This document shows positions 14,446 through 20,810 of a stretch of 27,416 nt of DNA, one piece after another. Position 1 is the stretch's first letter, and the number at the start of each line of letters is the position of its first letter. Both the position numbers and the translations under genes were made by a program. The stretch is from Candidatus Wallbacteria bacterium (lineage in GTDB: Bacteria; Muiribacteriota; JAQTZZ01), in the NCBI GenBank assembly GCA_028687545.1, contig JAQTZZ010000055.1, forward strand, positions 1 to 27,416, read 5' to 3'. The notes beneath the pieces were generated by a model. The model made no database searches, was not told where the DNA came from, and saw nothing but the letters and a program-made list of their open reading frames with translations.

Positions 14446-15789
14446 ATGTTCGAATCCCTGTCCAGCCGCTTACAGGATATATTCAGTTCCCTTCGTTCCA
14501 GGGGAAAGCTCACTGAGCAGGACATCGAGCTCGCGCTCAAGGAAGTCAAGCTGTCTCTCCTGGAAGCTGATGTCAATTTCAAGGTTGTACGTGATTTCAC
14601 GAAGGACGTGAAAGCCAAGGCTATCGGTGCCAATGTGCTGGAAAGCCTGACTCCCTCACAGCAGGTGATCAAGATTGTGCATGACGAACTGGTCGGCATG
14701 CTCGGCGGAGCTCCCCGGGAAATCAATTTGCTCAAGGACAGATTCAATACAGTGATGGTTGCAGGATTGCAGGGATCCGGAAAAACTACAACCTGCGCCA
14801 AGATTGCCCGCTTCTACCAGAAAAAGGGTTTCCGGCCGCTGCTCTGCGCCATGGATATTTACCGGCCGGCTGCCATCACCCAGCTGGAACTGCTGGGCAA
14901 GCAGCTTGGGATCGAAGTTTTCACCGTAGCCGGTGCAAAACCTCCGGAAATCGCTGTGAAAGCCGTAAAACATGCGCAGGATAAATCATGCAATCTTTTG
15001 ATTATGGACACTGCGGGTCGCCTGCATGTCGATGAACCACTGATGCACGAACTGATGGAAATCAGGCGGAATGTTGAAATCAATGAAATCCTCCTGGTGC
15101 TGGACGCCATGACCGGGCAGGACGCGGTCAACGCCGCCACCATTTTCAACGATCAGATCGAGGTCTCAGGCATAGTCCTCACCAAACTTGACGGTGATGC
15201 CCGTGGCGGAGCTGCTCTTTCAGTGGCCAAGGTTACAGGCAAACCGGTCGTGTTTGTCGGCGTCGGGGAAAAGATCGAGGAATTCGACCTGTTTTACCCC
15301 GACCGTATGGCTGGACGCATCATGGGGATGGGTGATATTCTCAGCCTGATCGAAAAAGCACAGCTGGCCTTTGACGAGAAAGAAGCCAGGGCCATGGAAG
15401 AGAAGATCCGAAAACTCGAATTCAATCTTGAGGATTTCCTTTCCCAGCTTGCCCAGATTAAAAAAATGGGTCCTTTCTCCCAGTTGATGGAGATGATACC
15501 CGGATTCAACAAGCTCAAGGGCATGGATGATGTGAAGCTTGACGACAAACCTATGAAAAAGATCGAAGCCATTATCCAGTCCATGACTAAAGAAGAGAGA
15601 TATAACCCGAAGATCCTCGAAGGATCCAGGAAGAAAAGGATTGCCAGCGGGTCGGGAACAACCGTGCAGGATGTGAACCAGCTGCTCAAGCAGTTTGACC
15701 AGATGCGCAAGATGATGAAGCAGATGAACGTGATGGAAAAGAAATTCAAGGGAAAAAACTTGCCTTTTATGAAAAACCTGATAAAATAG
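14446..15789 (+). CDS. ffh: Signal recognition particle protein Ffh (SRP54)
   Basis: 447 residues from ATG 14446 (MFESLSSRLQDIFSSLR, the usual Ffh opening); an upstream GTG at 14437 overlaps the GAGG site and is unlikely. Domains: N (1-85), the GTPase G domain with GLQGSGKTTTCAKIA (P-loop), DTAGRLH (G3) and TKLDGDARGGAALS (G4 and closing loop), and the methionine-rich M domain from about 300 (MIPGFNKLKGM, QMRKMMKQMNVMEKKFKGK), which binds signal peptides and 4.5S RNA. With FtsY it targets nascent membrane proteins. First gene of ffh-rpsP-khpA-ylqD-rplS, driven by the promoter at 14391. No SRP RNA gene seen nearby. Confidence 0.97.
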   Translation: MFESLSSRLQDIFSSLRSRGKLTEQDIELALKEVKLSLLEADVNFKVVRDFTKDVKAKAIGANVLESLTPSQQVIKIVHDELVGMLGGAPREINLLKDRFNTVMVAGLQGSGKTTTCAKIARFYQKKGFRPLLCAMDIYRPAAITQLELLGKQLGIEVFTVAGAKPPEIAVKAVKHAQDKSCNLLIMDTAGRLHVDEPLMHELMEIRRNVEINEILLVLDAMTGQDAVNAATIFNDQIEVSGIVLTKLDGDARGGAALSVAKVTGKPVVFVGVGEKIEEFDLFYPDRMAGRIMGMGDILSLIEKAQLAFDEKEARAMEEKIRKLEFNLEDFLSQLAQIKKMGPFSQLMEMIPGFNKLKGMDDVKLDDKPMKKIEAIIQSMTKEERYNPKILEGSRKKRIASGSGTTVQDVNQLLKQFDQMRKMMKQMNVMEKKFKGKNLPFMKNLIK

Positions 15790-15852
15790 TATCCTTAATT
15801 TGAAGTTATTGGGATTAATTTGATTAGATACAATACCTGAGGAGGTACACAA

Positions 15853-16113
15853 ATGTTGAAGCTCAAGCTGAAGAGGATGGGAGCGCCCAAGAAACCTTAT
15901 TACAGAATCGTGGCCATCGAGGATTCCAAACAGCGCGATGGTGAATACATCGATAAGATCGGCGCTTATGACCCCACCAAGAAAGAAGCCCTGATTTCCT
16001 TTGATGAGGAACTGACCATGTCCTATCTGAAAAAGGGAGCGGTTCCAACCGATACGGTGAGGAATCTATTAAGAAAACAGGGAATCTGGAACAAATTCAA
16101 AGCTGCGAAGTAA
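15853..16113 (+). CDS. rpsP: 30S ribosomal protein bS16
   Basis: An 86-residue protein with the bS16 signatures LKRMGAPKKPYYRIV and SKQRDGEYIDKIGAYDP, and the C-terminal YLKKGAVPTDTVRNLLRKQG. bS16 binds 16S rRNA and helps 30S assembly. ATG 15853 follows AGGAGG by 7 nt. It is 63 bp after ffh, the order found in Bacillus. Length and motifs are normal. Confidence 0.97.
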   Translation: MLKLKLKRMGAPKKPYYRIVAIEDSKQRDGEYIDKIGAYDPTKKEALISFDEELTMSYLKKGAVPTDTVRNLLRKQGIWNKFKAAK

Positions 16114-16141
16114 TCTGATTTTTTGAGCAGGAGGAGGCAGC

Positions 16142-16372
16142 ATGATTGACCTTTTAAGCTTCATGGTGAAAGCTCTTGTCGACAATCCCGATCAGGTGGA
16201 CATAAAAAAAGTGGAAGGCGAGAAGACCATCATCCTTGAATTGAAGGTAGCAGACAGTGATGTAGGCAAGGTCATAGGCAAGCATGGGAAAACCATCAAT
16301 TCCATCAGGACAATCATCAAATCAGCCATGAACAAGGAAAGCAAGAAGGTCATGGTTGAGATACTCCAGTAA
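16142..16372 (+). CDS. khpA: RNA-binding KH protein KhpA (YlqC)
   Basis: A 76-residue single-KH-domain protein. The RNA-binding loop GKHGKTINSIRTII carries the G-x-x-G motif (GKHG). KhpA, alone or with KhpB/Jag, binds RNA and affects cell division and envelope genes in Gram-positives. ATG 16142 is preceded by GGAGGAGG, a very strong site. Its place between rpsP and ylqD matches Bacillus ylqC. Confidence 0.93.
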   Translation: MIDLLSFMVKALVDNPDQVDIKKVEGEKTIILELKVADSDVGKVIGKHGKTINSIRTIIKSAMNKESKKVMVEILQ

Positions 16373-16386
16373 GCGGGGATGCATTA

Positions 16387-16788
16387 ATGGATTCGATTAC
16401 AGTCATCAGAAAGGTCCTGATCAAGTCCATCGTAACAGATGAACTCAAGCGCCAGCTCGGGCTGCAGGTGGAAAATGCCAAGAAAAACGTGAAGCAGCTT
16501 CTCAAGCAGCTTGAGGAACAGAAAAAGTCCCTGGCCAAGGGCTTGGATTCTCATAACAACCCTGCGCAATACAATCTGGAGCAGGAAATCGGCAAACAGA
16601 AACGCTGCCTGGACGACCTTGAAAATAAAACACGCGAGTATGCAGCGCTCTCGATCGGAAATGAGTTCATTCAGGGAGTGATCGACAGCCCATGCGACAT
16701 CAAGATCGGAGATTCGTTCTTTGAACGGCTGTCTCATGCGGAGATTGTTTTGACAGACGGGGAAGTTGTAGAGATTAAAAATATCTAA
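16387..16788 (+). CDS. ylqD: YlqD-family protein
   Basis: A 133-residue protein: N-terminal strand region (ITVIRKVLIKSIVTDELKRQ), a long central coiled coil at about 28-90 (ENAKKNVKQLLKQLEEQKK), then a small C-terminal domain with VIDSPCDIKIGDSFFERL and VLTDGEVVEI. This layout and its position after khpA fit the YlqD family (Pfam YlqD); the exact role is unknown, presumably linked to ribosome assembly. In Bacillus the next gene is rimM; here it is rplS. The ATG at 16387 has only a modest GGGG site. Call rests partly on synteny. Confidence 0.75.
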   Translation: MDSITVIRKVLIKSIVTDELKRQLGLQVENAKKNVKQLLKQLEEQKKSLAKGLDSHNNPAQYNLEQEIGKQKRCLDDLENKTREYAALSIGNEFIQGVIDSPCDIKIGDSFFERLSHAEIVLTDGEVVEIKNI

Positions 16789-16817
16789 ACCCTATAGGTC
16801 TGCGGTCGTAAATTAAG

Positions 16818-16846
16818 TTGATAGAAGAGAACCAATGCGCTACAAT
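16818..16846 (+). promoter_or_regulatory. Promoter in front of rplS
   Basis: TTGATA (16818-16823), a 17-bp spacer and TACAAT (16841-16846), in the 104-bp gap between ylqD and rplS. In related operons this gap holds rimM and trmD. The site gives rplS its own start point about 40 bp before its ATG. Confidence 0.65.
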
Positions 16847-16892
16847 CTTAGAACTCGTTGAAAAGCAGATAATCACAAGGAGGAGATAGACC

Positions 16893-17240
16893 ATGCTGGA
16901 GAAGCTGCAACTGGTGGACAAAGAATACATGAAAAAAGAGATGCCTGCCTTCAAGCCGGGAGACAGGATCAAGGTAAACGTGAAAGTCGTTGAAGGCGAC
17001 AAGGAAAGAATCCAGCCCTTTGAGGGAGATGTTATCGCCAAGCACAACGGCGGAGTCCGCTCCTCTTTTACTGTGCGCAAGGTTTCCTTCGGCATCGGTA
17101 TTGAGAGGACTTTTCCGCTCTATTCACCGAAAATCGAGAGCATCGAGGTGAAAAAAGTCGGTGTTGTCCGAAGAGCGAAGCTATACTACCTCCGCGGCCT
17201 CTCGGCCAAGAAAGCCAGGATCAAGGAGAAGAGGGACTGA
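16893..17240 (+). CDS. rplS: 50S ribosomal protein bL19
   Basis: A 115-residue protein with [20 protein letters not shown], the family core [21 protein letters not shown], then [20 protein letters not shown] and the conserved end [20 protein letters not shown]. bL19 sits at the 30S-50S interface. ATG 16893 has AAGGAGGAG upstream. It is the last gene before a strong terminator. Normally it follows trmD; here it follows ylqD. Confidence 0.97.
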   Translation: MLEKLQLVDKEYMKKEMPAFKPGDRIKVNVKVVEGDKERIQPFEGDVIAKHNGGVRSSFTVRKVSFGIGIERTFPLYSPKIESIEVKKVGVVRRAKLYYLRGLSAKKARIKEKRD

Positions 17241-17263
17241 TTCCTTCAGCGAATCTGACAGCC

Positions 17264-17295
17264 AAAGCCCTGGTCCAAGCCGGGGCTTTTTTCTT
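17264..17295 (+). terminator. Rho-independent terminator after rplS
   Basis: A 10-bp stem AAAGCCCTGG/CCGGGGCTTT (one G-T pair) around the loop TCCAAG, followed at once by a T-rich tail (TTTTTTCTTTC). It closes the ffh-rplS operon 24 bp after the rplS stop. Confidence 0.9.
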
Positions 17296-17322
17296 TCTCC
17301 CCTCCCTTTGAGATCCCACCCA

Positions 17323-17362
17323 TCAGAGGGACTCCACCCCTCTGAACTCCCCGGCGGGGAGT
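17323..17362. repeat. Two adjacent GC-rich hairpins
   Basis: TCAGAGGG/CCCTCTGA with a 7-nt loop, immediately followed by ACTCCCC/GGGGAGT with a GGC loop. Both arms are perfect. No T-run follows, so a REP-like intergenic element is more likely than a terminator. The next stretch, 17363-17610, holds nothing else I can support. Confidence 0.7.
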
Positions 17363-17610
17363 AAATGGATTCTACTTCTCTCACAAAATGCTATTGCCAT
17401 AAGTTTGATAATAAAAATGATCAGCAGACTGACAAAGTTTCTGCGTCTTTACCCACGGTTTAGCGCGGCCCTCTCGACCCCGCCATTTCCGGGAGCAGCT
17501 AAGAAAGGTTATGGAGGAAATGTGATAGACTATTAATTGGTGTTTGAAACTCAATTGTTATGTTTTAATAAAAAAATCTGGGGTTGGCCTACACATTGCA
17601 CAGCATGATA

Positions 17611-17673
17611 CGGCGGCGAAGCCTGACTTTGTGACTGGCAGAGAGACGATTCGATGGAAACCTTTGCAGGCCG
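17611..17673 (-). repeat. Dispersed TA-associated repeat, copy 4 (inverted)
   Basis: On the minus strand it reads CTGCAAAGGTTTCCATCGAA, then GTCTCTCTGCCAGTCACAAA and GTCAGGCTTCGCCGCCG, matching copies 1 and 2 over their length but in opposite orientation. It lies 26 bp upstream of the promoter of the third RelE-type TA pair. Confidence 0.75.
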
Positions 17674-17698
17674 TCGATGGTGTCTTGGCTTGAATTTC

Positions 17699-17726
17699 TT
17701 GACATTCTTCCTGCAGCAACTATCAT
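17699..17726 (+). promoter_or_regulatory. Promoter of the third RelE-type TA pair
   Basis: TTGACA (17699-17704), a 16-bp spacer and TATCAT (17721-17726), 26 bp before the antitoxin ATG, which has GAGGTG in front. Confidence 0.6.
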
Positions 17727-17752
17727 TTAAGAAGACGAGCTGAGGTGAAAAT

Positions 17753-17992
17753 ATGAAAACTGCATCTGTAAAGATCGCGGCCAGCAGAAAGGCCATGCTG
17801 GAAGTGTTCGCAGCCATTGAAAAAAAGGACGTCAGCGTGCTGCTGGAAGAAATGGTTGATGAATATATGCAGCGCCATCAGGAGACCATGGAAATTCTGT
17901 CGAACCCGGAATGGGCGGAACTGATAGGAAAAGGAAAAAAAGAAATCCTGAAAAAGGTCAAAGGGCGATCCTTGGATGAACTTCCGGATTGA
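17753..17992 (+). CDS. Antitoxin of the third RelE-type pair
   Basis: A 79-residue charged, helical protein (SVLLEEMVDEYMQRHQETME, ending RSLDELPD). It starts with a ribosome site, GAGGTG, and overlaps the downstream toxin by 17 bp. The sequence itself is not diagnostic; the call rests on size, overlap and partner. It probably represses the promoter just upstream together with the toxin. Confidence 0.7.
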   Translation: MKTASVKIAASRKAMLEVFAAIEKKDVSVLLEEMVDEYMQRHQETMEILSNPEWAELIGKGKKEILKKVKGRSLDELPD

Positions 17993-18248
17993 AATCAAAC
18001 CTGCAGCTTTCAAGGAATATTCCAAATTCCCCAAAGAAACCAGGTCAAAAATCAAAACTGAACTTCTGAAACTGGAGCAATTGGAAAATCCATTGTCCCA
18101 TCCGAAAGTAAAGCCGCTGGTAGGGCCGCTGAAGGGCGATTTCCGCCTGCGGGTCGGCGATGTGCGGGTCTTGTTCACAATGCTCAGGAAACAAAAACTC
18201 ATTTGTGTATATGCAATCCTTAAGCGAGACAAGGCTTACGATATCTAA
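17976..18248 (+). CDS. RelE/ParE-type toxin
   Basis: A 90-residue protein with the complete family pattern: FRIEIKPAAFKEYSKFPKET, the loop PLVGPLKGDFRLRVGDVRVL with the basic G-D-F-R-L-R-V-G-D core, and the C-terminal strand ICVYAILKRDKAYD. These arginine and lysine residues are the usual mRNA-cleavage or gyrase-contact positions. It appears intact, unlike the toxin near 5600. It overlaps its antitoxin by 17 bp. Confidence 0.85.
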   Translation: MNFRIEIKPAAFKEYSKFPKETRSKIKTELLKLEQLENPLSHPKVKPLVGPLKGDFRLRVGDVRVLFTMLRKQKLICVYAILKRDKAYDI

Positions 18249-18257
18249 ATGCCGCAA

Positions 18258-18280
18258 CGGCGGCGGGGACTGACTGTGTG
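18258..18280 (-). repeat. Dispersed TA-associated repeat, copy 5 (short, inverted)
   Basis: On the minus strand CACACAGTCAGTCCCCGCCG and CCG, matching the right-hand half of the other copies with a few changes. It begins 10 bp after the toxin stop, so copies 4 and 5 bracket this TA pair in the same orientation. Confidence 0.6.
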
Positions 18281-18444
18281 TATGAAGAACGACCGTTTAT
18301 GGTGATGAAACAGTATATCTCGGATCTTCAGAAGGGAGAGACAGATGAGTAAAGTGGGCCGTATCTTCTAATTTAATGAAAAGAAAGTTGGTATGATAAA
18401 AAAAGGCGTGAGTTGTAATGATTTTATAGGTACATGGAAATGTA

Positions 18445-18663
18445 TTGATGATGACTGTTCGACTCATTGAGATTGAGTATTTAACGGCCGACTCTAAAGA
18501 TTTAACGTACGAGATTTTCAATGCTGACGAGCGAGTAAAGCGCGCATTTGTCAGAAGCCTTGAAATCATTGGGGAAGCAGCCAAAAAAATTCCAGTCGAA
18601 ATTCAAGAGCAGTTTCCTGAAATTGAGTGGAAAGAAATTGCCGGATATCATCAGTTGAGATAG
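18445..18663 (+). pseudogene. Truncated HepT-like (DUF86) toxin
   Basis: The frame carries LTYEIFNADERVKRAFVRSL, then EIIGEAAKKIPVEIQEQFPE and IEWKEIAG, a clear match to the middle of HepT/DUF86 proteins (…RNLEIIGEAAKKLP…). Family members continue with M-R-N-x-L-I-H-x-Y, which holds the RNase R-x4-H motif; here it reads YHQLR and stops. The N-terminal helix is also not recognisable and no MntA nucleotidyltransferase precedes it. It is therefore a remnant. Between 18281 and 18444 I see nothing else. Confidence 0.7.
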
Positions 18664-18676
18664 AATACGCTCCAGC

Positions 18677-19990
18677 ATGAACAACGATGAATTGAAGAGC
18701 AGGTCTCTGCGGTTTTCCCTCTGGGACGGCGTTTTCGCCAGCCTGATGACAGGCTTCACCCAGGATTATTTCGCCCCATTCCTGATCAGCATCGGCGGCA
18801 GCAACACCCAGATCGGAGTTCTGAGCGCCCTGTCCAACCTTTTTTCCTCCCTGTCGCAGCTCAAGAGCAGCCTGGCTGTCCGGCTGTTTTCCAGGCGTTC
18901 TGTAATCCTGTTCCTGGTTTACCTGCAGGCGCTGGCACTGATCCCGATCGTGCTTCTGACAGGATTTCCAAACCCGAGCCCTGTGATTTTCATCATCCTG
19001 GCAGTGCTCTTTTCCACTAGCGGAGCCTTTTCGCTTCCAGCCTGGGGCAGCCTGATGGCCGACCTGCTTGATGAAGATAAGAGAGGCCAGTACTTCGGCT
19101 GGCGGGGAAGCATTCTCGGACTTTTCCTGGTAGCCTGCAGCTTTGCAGCCGGAGCAATCCTGAACTTTTTCAAAAACCGGAATCCAATGACCGGATTCTG
19201 CCTGATTTTTTCCCTGGCCTGCGCAGCCCGCCTGGGATCTTGGTATTTTCTCACCAGGATGCATGATCCTGCTCCAGGGTCAGGCAGCTTGGAAAAAGAG
19301 GCAGGAGCAATTTTCAATCGACACTGGAGGGAAAGCAATTTTCTGCGCTTCGTCTTTTTCATTTCAGCCCTGAATTTCTCGCTCAATGTAGCCGGCCCGT
19401 TTTATACTGTCCTGATGCTGAGGGACTTGAAGTTCAGTTATCTTTTGTACACTTGTATAATCCTGACCTCCACACTTACTACCTATCTGATGATGAAAAG
19501 CTGGGGCTCCCTTGCAGACCGGATCGGAAACATCAAGGTGATAAAATTCACTTCCCGCTACGTTTCCCTGCTGCCCCTGCTCTGGGTGCTGACCCAGAAG
19601 CCTCAGCTGCTCTTCTTTTTTCAGGTGATCGGGGGTTTTGTTTACGCAGGCTACAACCTGGCTGTCTCAAATTTTGTTTACGATTCGAGTCCTGCCGGCA
19701 GCAGAACCGGGCACATCGCATTCTACAACGCGGCTACAGGGACTTCCGCCTGCCTGGGAGCCCTGTTCGGCACATTCATCATCCATCATCTGCCGCCGAT
19801 AGACGGCAATCCGATCCTGTCAGTCATTTTCCTCTCCGCACTGCTCAGGATCTTTGTGGTTTTTTTGTTTCCCTACAAGCCGGCTGAAGTGAGAAAAGTG
19901 GAAAAAATGCACAGCTACGAAATCTTCCGCACAGTCACAGGCTTGAAGCTCTTGCCTGGCCATGCTGACCGCGGCGGCAGCTCCGGGTGA
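18677..19990 (+). CDS. Major facilitator superfamily transporter
   Basis: A 437-residue polytopic protein with about twelve hydrophobic segments (for example VILFLVYLQALALIPIVLL, ILGLFLVACSFAAGAIL, LTTYLMMKSWGSLADRIG). The WGSLADRIGNIK segment is the MFS inter-helix signature of the second half, and EDKRGQYFGWRG fits the end of the first half. Substrate is unknown; the type resembles MFS proteins of candidate phyla that are not linked to sugars or drugs. No clear ribosome site precedes ATG 18677. It is 46 bp upstream of rbgA but probably a separate unit. Confidence 0.85.
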   Translation: MNNDELKSRSLRFSLWDGVFASLMTGFTQDYFAPFLISIGGSNTQIGVLSALSNLFSSLSQLKSSLAVRLFSRRSVILFLVYLQALALIPIVLLTGFPNPSPVIFIILAVLFSTSGAFSLPAWGSLMADLLDEDKRGQYFGWRGSILGLFLVACSFAAGAILNFFKNRNPMTGFCLIFSLACAARLGSWYFLTRMHDPAPGSGSLEKEAGAIFNRHWRESNFLRFVFFISALNFSLNVAGPFYTVLMLRDLKFSYLLYTCIILTSTLTTYLMMKSWGSLADRIGNIKVIKFTSRYVSLLPLLWVLTQKPQLLFFFQVIGGFVYAGYNLAVSNFVYDSSPAGSRTGHIAFYNAATGTSACLGALFGTFIIHHLPPIDGNPILSVIFLSALLRIFVVFLFPYKPAEVRKVEKMHSYEIFRTVTGLKLLPGHADRGGSSG

Positions 19991-20015
19991 CTTTCAGGCG
20001 GGGATACTGTAGAAT
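19987..20015 (+). promoter_or_regulatory. Candidate promoter of the rbgA operon
   Basis: GTGACT (19987-19992), a 17-bp spacer and TAGAAT (20010-20015), 21 bp before the rbgA ATG, which has a GGAGAG site. The -35 box is weak. Confidence 0.4.
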
Positions 20016-20036
20016 ACCTCGACTGGAGAGAATGCA

Positions 20037-20810
20037 ATGGCCACAAGCTGGTATCCGCATCACATGAAACGCACCTGTGAGGAGATCAAAAAATACTCGC
20101 AGATTGTAGACGTGTTCCTTTTTCTGATGGATGCCAGGGCTCCACAGACGTCTCTTTATCCTGAATTCATCCCTGACAAGGAAAAGATAGTGCTGGGCCT
20201 TAACAAATCCGACCTGGTCGATCCGGAAGCGATCGATAAAATCATCAAAAGATACAAGCGAGAATACAGGATTTTTCCGCTTAACTCCATGCGGCGTGAT
20301 TCATGCCGCAGGCTCATTTCAGGAGTCAGGGTCGATTTCAGGAAGAAAATCCTATATATTATGGTAGTGGGACTTCCGAATGTGGGAAAATCCATGTTTA
20401 TCCGCAACCTGTCCGGAAAGAAGGTCAAAGTCGGGGCTGAGGCAGGAGTTACGACACAGGTCTCCTGGCTCTCATGCATAGAGGGCGTGAGACTTGCGGA
20501 CACTCCTGGAGTTCTCTTCCCCAGGATCGAATCCGACGAAGTTTACGCCAGACTCTGTCTGATTAATGCGGTGGGCGAGCGGATGATGGACTATGAGAAA
20601 GCCGGCCGCTGGCTGCTGTCTTTCCTTACTTCGCATCCGGAAAGATTCCATCAGAGATACGGGTTTGAGCCTGGAACCGCTGCCGAAGAAAACATACCTG
20701 GAATCTGCGACAGGATGGGATTGAAACCGGGAGACGAGAAAATGTTCAAGTTAATGGTCAGGGATTTCCAGCAGGGAAGGTTCGGGAAATTGGTGCTGGA
20801 TGCTGAATAA
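20037..20810 (+). CDS. rbgA: Ribosome biogenesis GTPase RbgA (YlqF)
   Basis: A 257-residue circularly permuted GTPase. The G motifs come in the order G4 NKSD (56-59), G1 GLPNVGKS (112-119), G2 TT (139-140), G3 DTPG (155-158), which is diagnostic. RbgA matures the 50S subunit and recruits uL16-class proteins late in assembly. The start MATSWYPHHMKRTCEEI is typical. In Bacillus it directly follows rplS; here an accessory stretch and the MFS gene intervene. Its end overlaps pgpH by 11 bp, so it leads a tightly packed operon. Confidence 0.93.
   Translation: MATSWYPHHMKRTCEEIKKYSQIVDVFLFLMDARAPQTSLYPEFIPDKEKIVLGLNKSDLVDPEAIDKIIKRYKREYRIFPLNSMRRDSCRRLISGVRVDFRKKILYIMVVGLPNVGKSMFIRNLSGKKVKVGAEAGVTTQVSWLSCIEGVRLADTPGVLFPRIESDEVYARLCLINAVGERMMDYEKAGRWLLSFLTSHPERFHQRYGFEPGTAAEENIPGICDRMGLKPGDEKMFKLMVRDFQQGRFGKLVLDAE

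Noticed and set aside
15220-15852. 210-codon minus-strand frame inside ffh
   Set aside because: Shadow of ffh; His/Leu/Phe-rich translation with no family features.
17363-17610. tRNA or structured RNA between the hairpins and repeat copy 4
   Set aside because: No cloverleaf, no T-loop consensus, and no conserved riboswitch-like pattern found by eye.
3973-18280. CRISPR array as an explanation for the repeated elements
   Set aside because: Copies are kilobases apart, in both orientations, and not separated by uniform spacers; no cas genes.
18299-18352. 17-codon frame MVMKQYISDLQKGETDE, reminiscent of the start of OB-fold/HD ribonucleases of the YhaM type
   Set aside because: Too short to support; no continuation of the family in any frame downstream.
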